Source of the DNA: Rubrobacter_A sp965214435
Lineage (GTDB): Bacteria; Actinomycetota; Rubrobacteria; Rubrobacterales; Rubrobacteraceae
Length of the DNA: 64,000 nucleotides
Assembly (NCBI GenBank): GCA_965214435.1
Contig: OZ243960.1
Location: forward strand, 2,232,001 to 2,296,000
Direction of reading: 5' to 3'
In this document: positions 51,944 to 59,723 of the stretch, one piece after another
How the letters are laid out: each line of letters starts with the position of its first letter
Position numbering within the stretch: the first letter of the stretch is position 1
Made by a program: the position numbers and the translations under genes
The notes under the pieces: generated by a model
Seen by the model: the letters and a program-made list of their open reading frames with translations, nothing else
Databases searched by the model: none
Told to the model about the DNA's origin: nothing

Positions 51944-53593
51944 CTAGAGCCGGCCGGAGCGGATGATGCCGACGAGCAGGGCGAGGCCGAGGATGGCGGC
52001 AAAGAGGAAGCCCACGAGGCCGAAGATGTTTACGCCGAGCAGCCGGACGCCGGTCTCGCTAAAGACGCCGAGCAAGGAGGAGCCTATTATGAGGGCGGAG
52101 ATCAGGATCGCAAAGACCAGCCGGTTCGCCAGGATGTCGACTTTTGAGATGAGCTCGTTTAACCCCTGATGCCGGAACCGGACTTCGACCTCGCCGTCCC
52201 GGAGCTCGTTGAGGACAGCGTGGATCTGGCGCGGATAGTCCGCGTAGGCGTCCGGCTGGGCGAGCCTGCGGGCGGTGCGCGACGCGAGGTATACCGGGTC
52301 CCGGTAAGCCGCTATGAGATCCTCGGCAGCCTCCACAGCGGGTTCCAAGCCCCGGTACGCGGAACGGTCTCCGGGCTCGTCGAGGCCGCCGCCGAGTACC
52401 TCGGCTTCTGCGAGGGCGTCGAAGAGCAGGTCTATCTCTACCGGCAGCCGCACCCTGCCCTGCCGGGCGGCTTCCATTCCGCGGTCCCGGACTTCGGCGA
52501 GGGAGTGTTCTCTCCAGAGCGGGCCGCCGAGAGAGCCGAGGGTGCTCCGCAGTTCCCTTTTAAAGTCCACGGCCTGTTCGGGGGTCGAAGCACCCGTGAG
52601 CGGCAGCACCCGCGCGAGCGCGTCCACGTCCCCGCGCCCGACGGCGGCCAGGACCTCGGCCACGCCCCGCAACCGCTCCGGGTCGAGCGTAAACACTTCC
52701 GTGGGGTCCGAGAGCCAGACTTTGCCACCCGCGGCCGCAAACCGTTCGGGTGACAGGTCCGCGAAAAAGATGCCCTCCCGTATCCCGAGCCGGATGATCT
52801 CCCCGGCCACCGTCTTGTAGAAACCACTGTCCACCGGCTCCGGGGCCGATGGAGCCTCGAACGTGGCGCACCGGCCGGTGGAGTAGTCTCGGTAGGTCTG
52901 GGGCACTACCAGGCCGGAGCCCTCCCCGGAGCCATCCCTGGAGTCCTCCATACCCGCGAGCCGGCGGGCGGTCTGGGCGGCGAAGTAGAGGTCCCGGCGG
53001 TGGGCCACGTGCGCGGCGTACTCGGAGACCGTCGTGGAAGGGTTTAGCGGCAGCCGCCCACCGAAGCGCCGCCGCACCACGTCGGCGACCGGCCGCATCG
53101 CCAGGAGGTCCCGGCGCACCCCCGGACGGGCTACCACGACGAGCGCCGGCCGGCCACCCGGCAGGACAGCCCGGTGAGACTCGGTAAAGACCCCCGTCCG
53201 CACCGGCGTCTCCCCGAACTCAACGAACAATCGCTCCAGCGTATTGCCCAACTCGCGCTCGACCAGCGCCCGGACCTCAGCCGGGGGCATGGGCTTTACG
53301 GCCGCATTCGTCCGCCGCAATTCGTCTGTTATCCCCGGTGGTACTAGATCCCTGCGGGCCGAGAGGAAAGAGCCTAGTTCGACGAAGTTCGGGCCCAGTT
53401 CCTCGAACGACATTCGCAAGCGGGGGCCGATGGTCTCCGGGTCGAGCTTGCGGAACCGGGGGAACAGGCGGCGGCCGAGCACGTAGTCAAAGCCGTAGCG
53501 GGCTCCGACCCGGGCTATCGTGGCGGCCCTGGTACCCCACGTGGCTTTCTCCGGCGACTCTTGCCCCGCGCGTTCCATCTGGGGAGAGAGCAT
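51944..53593 (-). CDS. ABC1/UbiB-like membrane protein, probably a pseudokinase
   Basis: 549 residues from ATG 53593; ATG 53578 is also possible and neither has a clear ribosome site. The N-terminus follows the UbiB pattern (LGPNFVELGSFLSARRDLVPP), but the KxGQ motif is degraded to VELGS. The nucleotide-binding Ala-rich loop is absent, and the catalytic HADPHPGN loop reads FFADLSPERF. Two C-terminal helices (LVFAILISALIIGSSLLG and FGLVGFLFAAILGLALLV) anchor it, as in UbiB. A lipid-quinone or transport role by analogy only. Divergent from the VOC gene across about 60 bp. Confidence 0.72.
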   Translation of the reverse strand: MLSPQMERAGQESPEKATWGTRAATIARVGARYGFDYVLGRRLFPRFRKLDPETIGPRLRMSFEELGPNFVELGSFLSARRDLVPPGITDELRRTNAAVKPMPPAEVRALVERELGNTLERLFVEFGETPVRTGVFTESHRAVLPGGRPALVVVARPGVRRDLLAMRPVADVVRRRFGGRLPLNPSTTVSEYAAHVAHRRDLYFAAQTARRLAGMEDSRDGSGEGSGLVVPQTYRDYSTGRCATFEAPSAPEPVDSGFYKTVAGEIIRLGIREGIFFADLSPERFAAAGGKVWLSDPTEVFTLDPERLRGVAEVLAAVGRGDVDALARVLPLTGASTPEQAVDFKRELRSTLGSLGGPLWREHSLAEVRDRGMEAARQGRVRLPVEIDLLFDALAEAEVLGGGLDEPGDRSAYRGLEPAVEAAEDLIAAYRDPVYLASRTARRLAQPDAYADYPRQIHAVLNELRDGEVEVRFRHQGLNELISKVDILANRLVFAILISALIIGSSLLGVFSETGVRLLGVNIFGLVGFLFAAILGLALLVGIIRSGRL

Positions 53594-53654
53594 AGCAGAG
53601 AGGACCCGCGAGCCCCTGCTAGAATGCCCGGTAACTACCATAGAGGAGGAAACC

Positions 53655-54035
53655 ATGCGCTTCGCCCACACCTGCTACCGGGTGCTAGACCTCAACCGGA
53701 GCATCGACTTTTACACGAACAAGGTCGGCCTGGAGTTCGCCCGCAAGGTACCCATTGGGAGCGACGCGACAAACGCCTTCCTCGCAGTCCCCGGCGAGTC
53801 GGAGCCCCGGCTGGAGCTTACCCTGAACCACGACCGCGAAGAGTCGTACCCGCTAGGCGAGGGATATAGCCACATAGCGCTCATAGTGGACGACCTCGAC
53901 GCGACCGCCGAGCAACTAGAGAGGGCCGGCGGGGTAGACTTTGAGAGCCAGCCGCACGAGATGGGCAGTGGCACCCGCATCTTCTTCGTCAAAGACCCCG
54001 ACGGCTACCGCATCGAGTTTATAGAGCGCGGGTAA
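53655..54035 (+). CDS. VOC family protein (glyoxalase I-like)
   Basis: 126 residues from ATG 53655, with GAGGAGGAAACC upstream. Two beta-alpha-beta modules: MRFAHTCYRVLDLNRSIDFY and LGEGYSHIALIVDDLDATA. The metal ligands of glyoxalase I are in place: His5, Glu in PRLELTLN, His in SHIAL and Glu in RIEFIERG. It would isomerise the methylglyoxal-thiol adduct; since actinobacteria use mycothiol or other thiols, the thiol is unknown. A pattern in the first strand (HTCYRV) is typical of GloA. Confidence 0.85.
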   Translation: MRFAHTCYRVLDLNRSIDFYTNKVGLEFARKVPIGSDATNAFLAVPGESEPRLELTLNHDREESYPLGEGYSHIALIVDDLDATAEQLERAGGVDFESQPHEMGSGTRIFFVKDPDGYRIEFIERG

Positions 54036-54045
54036 CTCTTTAGGC

Positions 54046-54378
54046 ATGGGAGTGGCGCGAGAACTATCCGAAGACCTTAGCTGGCTCGTCGAGCGCATAA
54101 AAGATGGGTATGAGCCGGAGAGGATCCTCCTGTTCGGCTCCCTCGCGCGCGGCGACACCCACGAGTGGAGCGACGTAGACCTCATAATCGTCAAGGACAC
54201 CGACGCCAGCTACGGAGAGCGGGTAAAAGAGTTGCTGCCGGTACTGAGGGGCTGGCCGGGTGGGGCGGACATCATTGTCTACTCGTTACTGGAATACGAG
54301 AGGGCTCGGGCGAGCAACAGCCGGTTTCTGCGAGAAGCCGAAAGAGATGGGTTAACGCTCTATGAGCGGCACCGTTGA
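54046..54378 (+). CDS. MNT-type nucleotidyltransferase (MntA-like antitoxin)
   Basis: 110 residues. Minimal nucleotidyltransferase domain: GSLARGDTHEWSDVDLIIV (GSxxRG..SDxD) at about 31-49, with a third acid in GGADIIVYS. In MNT-HEPN systems the protein AMPylates and neutralises a HEPN RNase encoded next to it. No HEPN gene follows; the sequence just downstream encodes a decayed PIN-domain tail on the other strand. It may therefore be an orphan antitoxin. Confidence 0.8.
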   Translation: MGVARELSEDLSWLVERIKDGYEPERILLFGSLARGDTHEWSDVDLIIVKDTDASYGERVKELLPVLRGWPGGADIIVYSLLEYERARASNSRFLREAERDGLTLYERHR

Positions 54379-54529
54379 GGACCCGTACGCCTGGAAAAGC
54401 TTCGCCGACCCTGTCCTCCCCGCCCTCCGGCTCGCCGTCCCGCCACCGTAGGGCGGCAGCCAGTTGCAACGCGTCGGCCGTTCTCAAGATATGAACCGCG
54501 AGCTGCCACTGCCCGCAGCTTCGCGGTAG
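54363..54529 (-). pseudogene. Remnant of a VapC-like PIN toxin
   Basis: The minus-strand frame after an upstream TAA reads HILRTADALQLAAALRW and WRDGEPEGGEDR, then FPGVRVLN. RTADALQLAAAL is the conserved active-site helix of many VapC toxins (Asp is catalytic). The N-terminal half with the first acids is absent, and the part between the helix and the final strand is shortened. It overlaps the 3' end of the MNT gene on the other strand. No antitoxin seen. Confidence 0.5.
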
Positions 54530-54659
54530 TTAACATTCCAGACCATCTATTCGAGAAGGCGTCGAGTAGGACTCGCCCGAACCATATCCGGCTACAGCCG
54601 GCCGGACTCTAGACTATAAGTCCGCTTTGCTATATATTGCATGGTGAGAGGAGAAGTCA

Positions 54660-55274
54660 TTGTCATGGTCCAGAATCCTACGCCTGTATAGAAAAGAGCG
54701 CGGCTTTACGCTGCCCGAGGTCCTGACGGTGGTGGCGATACTGGGCATCCTTATAGCGATAGCAATAGTTATCTGGCTCGGCATTCTGGAGCAGCGCCGG
54801 GTAACGGCCGCGACCAACCAGCTAGTCGCCGACCTGCGGCTGGCGCACGCGAGCGCCACGAACCAGCTAACCGACTGGCGGGTGGTGCTCTACCCGGAGA
54901 GGGGCAGACGGGACGAAGGCCCGGACTATTACCTGGTGAAGCTAAAACAACCCTACGGGTCGGGGAGCTCGACGCCGGACGTAGAGGAGAAGATCCCCCG
55001 TACTCTGCCGGCGAGCGTTTGGGTAATGCCCCAGCCGCACTCCCCTTCCAGTTCGACGCCCGGAGCGCCGATCCAGGACACTCAGACTGGGACCTACTAC
55101 GTCTCTCCCGAGAGCCCTGGTGTGGACCCTACCCGCACCCTGGAGTTTAACTCGGACAGTACGATGACCGGTTACGGAAGTCCTAGCGGCACCGTCCGGG
55201 TAACCATAGACGAGGAGCCGGACGGCAAGGTGCGGTACCTCTCGGCTACCTCAAGGATCAGAGCCTTACCGTAG
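54660..55274 (+). CDS. Minor prepilin, GspH/FimT type
   Basis: 204 residues, TTG start with GAGAGGAGAAGTCA upstream. Class III signal: KERG|FTLPEV, prepilin cleavage after Gly at about 15, then a hydrophobic helix with Glu at position +5. The middle (TNQLVADLRLAHASATNQLT) is the GspH/FimT landmark. The C-terminal domain is beta-rich with Pro/Ser stretches and no Cys. It is homologous to the gene at 59142 across the first 80 residues, evidently a duplication. First gene of the prepilin locus. Confidence 0.86.
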   Translation: MSWSRILRLYRKERGFTLPEVLTVVAILGILIAIAIVIWLGILEQRRVTAATNQLVADLRLAHASATNQLTDWRVVLYPERGRRDEGPDYYLVKLKQPYGSGSSTPDVEEKIPRTLPASVWVMPQPHSPSSSTPGAPIQDTQTGTYYVSPESPGVDPTRTLEFNSDSTMTGYGSPSGTVRVTIDEEPDGKVRYLSATSRIRALP

Positions 55275-55490
55275 CATTCTCGGGGGAGTTTTCCGTAGCC
55301 CGAACTATCCGGGGCGGCGGGACTCTCCCCGGAAAGCGAAAGCCCTCCGCCGGTAGCTTGAAAAGCCGCCGGAAGCTAATTCATAAAAGTTTTTTAGAAA
55401 ATTGTCTTGCAAGGTGTCTAAGCCTGAAAAAGCCGGGCAATACATGAAATGTAACCAGTTGAAACCCAACAAGAGAGAGGAGACAGCACA

Positions 55491-55919
55491 ATGCTGCACT
55501 GGTTCGCAAAAAGGATGACGGAAGCAAGCCGGGAAGCCAGGAAAGACGAGCGCGGCTTCACCCTGATCGAGCTTCTGGTCGTCATCATCATCATCGGTGT
55601 TCTAGCCGCCATCGCCATCCCGACGTTCCTTAGCCAGAGGGAGAGAGCACAGCAGTCCACAGTACAGTCGGATGTCAGGAACGCACGGTCCGTTGTCGCC
55701 GTACAGCTAGCAGACGATGGTACTGTTCCTGCAGGTACCTACACGTCTGACGACCAGCTCGGCTCCGGAGAAAATGTATTTTCTCCTTCGGATGATGTGA
55801 CTCTTGAGATAGATGGTGGCGCTGACGACTACACAATAAGTGGTTCTCATGCAGATCTCGGTGATTATGCTTACTCTTATAACAGCGCTACTGATGATAC
55901 TGAGGAATCAGGCGAGTAG
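55491..55919 (+). CDS. pilA: Major type IV pilin (PilA-like)
   Basis: 142 residues, with GAGAGGAGACAGCACA before the ATG. Prepilin leader of 22 residues ending DERG|FTLIELLVVIIIIG, with Glu at +5; then the long N-terminal helix with LSQRERAQQSTVQSDVRN. The small C-terminal domain is acidic and rich in Ser/Thr/Asp, without the Cys pair of Gram-negative pilins. The codon bias toward common codons and the strong terminator after it suggest it is the abundantly made subunit. It stands alone between two promoters. Confidence 0.9.
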   Translation: MLHWFAKRMTEASREARKDERGFTLIELLVVIIIIGVLAAIAIPTFLSQRERAQQSTVQSDVRNARSVVAVQLADDGTVPAGTYTSDDQLGSGENVFSPSDDVTLEIDGGADDYTISGSHADLGDYAYSYNSATDDTEESGE

Positions 55920-55947
55920 TCTGCAAGTCCAGCAAGTATAAGCATCT

Positions 55948-55971
55948 AGCGCCCCTCCGGGGGCGCTTTTT
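55948..55971 (+). terminator. Rho-independent terminator after pilA
   Basis: AGCGCCCC-tccg-GGGGCGCT forms a perfect 8-bp stem followed by TTTTTG. It lies 28 bp after the pilin stop. Confidence 0.9.
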
Positions 55972-56103
55972 GCCTATCTATAAGGGAGGACGTCAGTGTA
56001 AGATTCGCAGAACGTTACCGTTACACAAGACAAGCGTTGGTACCAGCGGAGCGGGTGGATAATATTCTTTCTCATTGTCTTCTTCCCGGTCGGCCTCTAC
56101 CTT

Positions 56104-56832
56104 ATGTGGAGTCACGCCACGTGGAACGCAACGGCCAAGTGGATAGTTACCGGCGTGTTGGCCCTGCTGGCTGTATTTAGCTTGTTCAGCGAAGAGGAAA
56201 GCGTAAACCAGGTAGCCTCCGGAGAGCCAGCCGGGGACCAGGTCGCGGCCGATTCCGGTGAGCAGGGGCAGCAACAGGCAGCGTCCGAGCAACAACCGGA
56301 GCAGGCCGACTCCGGCGAGCAGGAGCAGCAACAACAGGCGCAGGCAGCGTCCGGGCAGCAACAGCCGGACAACGATTCTGGTGCCGGACAGCAGTCGCCG
56401 GAGACACCGGCCAACCAGACAGTAGGGATGGGCCAGCCTCTGGCAGTCGGCGAGGTAGGCTGGGTGGTCACCGACGCGACGAGGGCGAACCAGTTGCGGC
56501 AAGAAGAGTTCGGTGAGTTCGGTGAAACCAAGCAGGGTAACTTCGTTATCGTGGACTTCCAGTTTACAAATAACTCAACCGAGGCTGTAACTCTAGATAG
56601 CGTATCTTTAGCTCTGATAGATAGTCAGGGACGCGAGTTTCAGACGGACACAGACACTTTCGGCTATATACCGCAGAATCTCGACATATTCTTTGAGCAG
56701 GTAAACCCGGGCGTTACAAAACAGGGACGGGTGATTTTTACCGTAGCTCCGAATGCCTCTAACTTGGAGCTTCGGCTCGGCGACGCTGCATTCTTCGGTA
56801 GCGAAGAAGGATTCGTAAAGTTGGGTTTCTAA
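56104..56832 (+). CDS. DUF4352 domain membrane protein, start disrupted
   Basis: From ATG 56104 there are 242 codons: one hydrophobic helix, a Gln/Ser/Glu-rich linker (about 40-105), then a DUF4352-type beta domain with VNPGVTKQGRVIFTV, QGNFVIVDFQFTNNSTEAVT and a terminal FVKLGF. In-frame coding sequence extends upstream to 56002 and encodes a first hydrophobic helix (WIIFFLIVFFPVGLYLMW) that such proteins normally have, but a TAA lies at 55999-56001. The natural start, GTG 55996 after GGGAGGA, would therefore be followed at once by the stop. See findings. Confidence 0.7.
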   Translation: MWSHATWNATAKWIVTGVLALLAVFSLFSEEESVNQVASGEPAGDQVAADSGEQGQQQAASEQQPEQADSGEQEQQQQAQAASGQQQPDNDSGAGQQSPETPANQTVGMGQPLAVGEVGWVVTDATRANQLRQEEFGEFGETKQGNFVIVDFQFTNNSTEAVTLDSVSLALIDSQGREFQTDTDTFGYIPQNLDIFFEQVNPGVTKQGRVIFTVAPNASNLELRLGDAAFFGSEEGFVKLGF

Positions 56833-56885
56833 AGCGTTTTAGCGGCCTATGGAGGAACCGGCTACCCTGGCTTTCGCGGTGGCCG

Positions 56886-57065
56886 GTGGTCGCCCTTTCC
56901 GGCGGGTTGCTGGCCTACGTCCTCCAGCTACAGATCGCCCTCTCGACCATAGCCACCGGCGTCACCTTCTGGGCGGTCCTCGGCGGCTCGGTGGCGGTGG
57001 TGCGTCTCCAGAGTGGGGACAAAGAGAGGCTAGATCCTTCGCCGGACGCGAAAAATACCGGGTGA
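56886..57065 (+). CDS. Possible small membrane protein
   Basis: 59 residues from GTG 56886 (VALSGGLLAYVLQLQIALST, then two close hydrophobic segments: IATGVTFWAVLGGSVAVV), ending in a short charged tail (GDKERLDPSPDAKNTG). The frame is open further up into the 3' end of the previous gene, but no better start exists; a GGAGGAA site at 56849 has no usable start codon at proper spacing. Strand composition is clearly protein-like (VLQLQIALSTIATGVTF). No family is recognised. Confidence 0.45.
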   Translation: MVALSGGLLAYVLQLQIALSTIATGVTFWAVLGGSVAVVRLQSGDKERLDPSPDAKNTG

Positions 57066-57214
57066 AACGACCGAGAAGTTCCCCGGTGTCTCCGCAAAGG
57101 TGGTAAAGCTTGCTCCCTTGTCGGGCCGACCATGCCCGACGTTAGGGACGAATTACCCATGCTAATGTTTCAGAGATTCTGATTATTAAACAACAGCATA
57201 AGAAAAGGAAGAGA

Positions 57215-57502
57215 GTGGGAACGAGCAAGGTAGGAAAGAGGGGAGTGGTGGTGATCCCGGCGGCGCTGCGGCGGCGTTTCGGTCTTGAAGAGGGTTCTCT
57301 GGTGATTACGGAGGAGACCCGGGAGGGAATCTTGATCCGGCCCGCCGTCGCCGTACCTTTGGAGGTATATTCGAGTGAGCGCCGGGCGGAGTTTCTTCTC
57401 TCGAACGCCGTAGACGAGGAAGACTACGCCAGGGCGCGTGAAGAGGTCCGCGGGATGGGGTTGGACCCGGAGACCGTCCCACATCCCCGGCGCGCCTCCT
57501 AG
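57215..57502 (+). CDS. AbrB/MazE-type antitoxin
   Basis: 95 residues, GTG start. Swapped-hairpin DNA-binding fold: TSKVGKRGVVVIPAALRRRF, GSLVITEETREGILIRP, followed by a helical C-terminus that would bind the toxin (RAEFLLSNAVDEEDYARARE). It is followed 17 bp later by a PIN-domain gene, forming a type II toxin-antitoxin pair, and likely represses its own promoter. Confidence 0.85.
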   Translation: MGTSKVGKRGVVVIPAALRRRFGLEEGSLVITEETREGILIRPAVAVPLEVYSSERRAEFLLSNAVDEEDYARAREEVRGMGLDPETVPHPRRAS

Positions 57503-57519
57503 CTGCGGTCCGGGACCGG

Positions 57520-57936
57520 ATGGACCGGCTATTCCTCGGTGCCACCGTACTCTACTCGGCGGCCTACCGGCCCGGAGCCGGGTTACGTCGGCTGTGGGAG
57601 ATTCCCGGCGTGAGGTTGGTTAGCTCTCTTTACGCTGCCGAGGAAGCCCGCAGGAACCTCAAAGGACCGGAGCAGCGGGAGGACCTTGAAAGCTTACTTG
57701 CCTCCATGGAGATCGCCGGTGAGAGCGCGAGCCGGGCCGTTCATCCGGTCTTCGATACCGTAACCCTGCCGGAGAAGGACCGGCCCATACTGCTCGCCGC
57801 TATCGACGCGCGGGCTACCCACCTTATAACGGGGGACTTTACCCACTTCGGTCCATATTACGGAAAAAGCATTGGAGGCGTCACGGTCTTGCCCCCGGCA
57901 TGGTACCTCAAAGGTCCCGCGGACCCAGAAAGCTAG
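57520..57936 (+). CDS. PIN-domain toxin with altered active site
   Basis: 138 residues. PIN fold: strand LFLGATVLYSAAYRPG, middle VSSLYAAEEARRNL with the conserved Glu, LPEKDRPILLAAIDARATHL and LITGDFTHFG with the last acids. In relatives the first strand reads LD-A-N-V-L with a catalytic Asp; here it is Gly7 (codon GGT, 57538-57540) followed by Ala-Thr. A single-base change from GAT would explain it. The protein may be inactive as an RNase, or this is a divergent form. Paired with the AbrB-type antitoxin. Confidence 0.78.
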   Translation: MDRLFLGATVLYSAAYRPGAGLRRLWEIPGVRLVSSLYAAEEARRNLKGPEQREDLESLLASMEIAGESASRAVHPVFDTVTLPEKDRPILLAAIDARATHLITGDFTHFGPYYGKSIGGVTVLPPAWYLKGPADPES

Positions 57937-58090
57937 GGTGCCGGATCTGAACCCCGCCACCCACAGGAGGACCCACATTAATCTTGCATAGGACGCCCAC
58001 ACTACAAGAAGCTACGAAGACGAAAGTGTCTGCACCACAGGCCGGGAACGGGATCTGTGTCCGGCCTCGTCTGCGCAGCAGAGACGTTGT

Positions 58091-58096
58091 TATACT
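58091..58096 (+). promoter_or_regulatory. -10 box of a probable leaderless mazEF transcript
   Basis: TATACT (58091-58096) lies exactly six bases before the ATG at 58103. The region around 58068-58073 (CGTCTG) is a poor -35, so this is likely a weak or activator/repressor-controlled promoter. Confidence 0.45.
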
Positions 58097-58102
58097 TACT
58101 GT

Positions 58103-58378
58103 ATGAAGGAAAGTACAACCAAACAGACGAACGTGAAGGTGGGGATCTCGGTCAGCAGGAACCTGGCTGAGGAAGCGGACGCGCTGGCCCGGAAGATGGG
58201 TGTTACCCGGAGCGGGCTCTACGCCACGGCGATGCGCGAGTTTATTCGGCGGACTGAGAACGGGTATCTACTGGAAAAACTTAACGACGCCTACCGGGAA
58301 CCGGACCCCGAAGACGAGCTTTTGCTAGAGAATATAAGGCGTCACGGACGGCGGCTGCTGGACGAAGAAGAGCGGTGA
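58103..58378 (+). CDS. mazE: MazE-type / ribbon-helix-helix antitoxin
   Basis: 91 residues. N-terminal DNA-binding segment VKVGISVSRNLAEEADALAR followed by MGVTRSGLYATAMREFIRR, a ribbon-helix-helix-type pattern, and an acidic C-terminal tail (DPEDELLLENIRRHGRRL) to occupy the MazF dimer. Its stop overlaps the toxin start by 4 nt. Autoregulation together with MazF is expected. Confidence 0.85.
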   Translation: MKESTTKQTNVKVGISVSRNLAEEADALARKMGVTRSGLYATAMREFIRRTENGYLLEKLNDAYREPDPEDELLLENIRRHGRRLLDEEER

Positions 58379-58743
58379 TCCACCAGGGAGAAGTCTACTG
58401 GGTAGACTTCGGGGAGCCTGGCGGTTCGGAGCCGGGTTACCGGCGTCCGGCGGTCGTCGTGCAGAACGACGTGTTTAACGCGAGCAACATAAGAACCGTG
58501 GTAGTCTGCCCGCTAACTACTAACCTGCGCCGCGCCGAGGCTCCGGGTAACGTGCTGCTCGGTCCCGGAGAGGCGAACCTGCGGCAGCAGAGCGTGGTTA
58601 ATATCTCCCAGGTATTTACGGTAAATAAGCTGGATCTTGCCGAGAAAGCCGGCTCTTTAGGTGACGGGCGCGTACGGGAGGTTATATCCGGTCTCAACCT
58701 CCTGCTCGAACCACGAGGCGTCGCAGGCTCCACCCACGAGTGA
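58375..58743 (+). CDS. mazF: MazF/PemK-family endoribonuclease toxin
   Basis: 122 residues, GTG start overlapping the antitoxin stop. IHQGEVYWVDFGEPGGSEPG is the family N-terminus; the catalytic Arg and Thr occur in GYRRPAVVVQND and VVVCPLTTNLRRA. NLRQQSVVNISQVFTVNKLDL is the conserved middle. It cleaves single-stranded RNA. All key residues look intact. Confidence 0.9.
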   Translation: MIHQGEVYWVDFGEPGGSEPGYRRPAVVVQNDVFNASNIRTVVVCPLTTNLRRAEAPGNVLLGPGEANLRQQSVVNISQVFTVNKLDLAEKAGSLGDGRVREVISGLNLLLEPRGVAGSTHE

Positions 58744-59141
58744 CAGGCAAGGCTTGCGAGCGGTCCGGTGAACCCGGCCCTCCAAGTGCTCAAGAGTATT
58801 CAAGGAAACCGGGACGCTCCTACCACGCCCGCCGGAGATCTCCAACCCCGGAGGACGAACCTCCGGTCGTGGAGTTGCTGTAGCTTAATGACGCCCGCAT
58901 CGACCGCCACGGTATTAGAGACTCGAATACCGTTCCAGATTATCAGGCCGCAGACACCCGGTGCGGGTTACCCCGCAGGCTCATATTGGTGGGTGCCAAA
59001 GAGCGAGGGGCCTCGGGGCTAGAGACAGCGTTCAGGCTCGCTTACGAGCGCCGGACGGCGACAGTTAGCATACATCCTCCGGAGCTGGAGAGGCAAGAGG
59101 CGCGGCTAAAGTTTTCCGGGCAACGTGTCGATTACCATGGC
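58744..59141. other. Intergenic region upstream of minor prepilin operon
   Basis: About 398 bp with no convincing gene. It contains a perfect hairpin CCGGAGG-acgaa-CCTCCGG (58848-58866) that could end the mazEF transcript, though no T-run follows. The rest must hold the promoter of the 59142-62753 prepilin operon. A frame open from 58986 is not prepilin-like and lacks homology until ATG 59142. Confidence 0.5.
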
Positions 59142-59723
59142 ATGAATGCGCTGGACCGGATATTTCGTGTGCCTTTCAAGGACGAGCGGGGTTTCACCCT
59201 GCCGGAGGTCCTGACCACGGTGCTGATCCTGGGCATCCTGCTCTCCATAGCGACCGCCTCCTGGTTCGGGGTGATCGAGAGCCGCCGGGTTGACTCGGCG
59301 GCGAACCAGCTAGCAGCGGATCTGCGGCTCGCCCACACCAATGCGACCAACCAGCTAACGGAGTGGCGTCTGGTGTTCAGGAAAGACGGCAACGCCATAC
59401 CGGCCTGTTCCAACGCGGACTATTGTCTGGTCAAAGTTACGGGTCCCAGTAGTACGGAGAACACCCCGCGTAACTTCCCGGAGGGAACGCGGATCTCCGA
59501 CGCGAATATAGCGTTCGACAACTCCGGGATATTGGGCACACTATTCGGTCCCAGCATCAGCGGAGAGACGATGACCATTAAGTTCAAGCCCGATGGCAAG
59601 GCGGAGGCGCAGCTTACCGGTTTGTCGTCGCGCCCGGAGATAGAGGTTGGTCCTGAAGGTGGCGGCGGCACGAAGAAGATCGAGCTGGTTAAAGAGACCT
59701 CCCGGGTGAGCATTGTTCCGTAA
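59142..59723 (+). CDS. Minor prepilin, GspH/FimT type (second copy)
   Basis: 193 residues from ATG 59142. Prepilin signal DERG|FTLPEVLTTV, then ANQLAADLRLAHTNATNQLT, a near copy of the block in the 54660 gene; the two genes are paralogues. The C-terminal half differs: it has a Cys pair (IPACSNADYCLVK) that may form a disulfide and a Gly-rich end. No clear ribosome site lies upstream. First gene of a four-gene operon with the PilV-, PilW- and PilX-like genes; its end overlaps the next gene by 11 nt. Confidence 0.85.
   Translation: MNALDRIFRVPFKDERGFTLPEVLTTVLILGILLSIATASWFGVIESRRVDSAANQLAADLRLAHTNATNQLTEWRLVFRKDGNAIPACSNADYCLVKVTGPSSTENTPRNFPEGTRISDANIAFDNSGILGTLFGPSISGETMTIKFKPDGKAEAQLTGLSSRPEIEVGPEGGGGTKKIELVKETSRVSIVP

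Noticed and set aside
54379..54480. HEPN toxin expected after the MNT gene
   Set aside because: The plus-strand frame starting MSGTVEDPYAW stops after about 29 codons and has no HEPN RxxxxH motif; the minus-strand signal is a PIN remnant instead.
55275..55490. Possible c-di-GMP or other riboswitch in the pilA leader
   Set aside because: The AT-rich leader with GCCTGAAAAAGCCGGG looked suggestive, but the conserved GEMM core and tetraloop pattern are not there; only a small GC hairpin (CCGGGG/CCCCGG) near 55309-55332 is visible.
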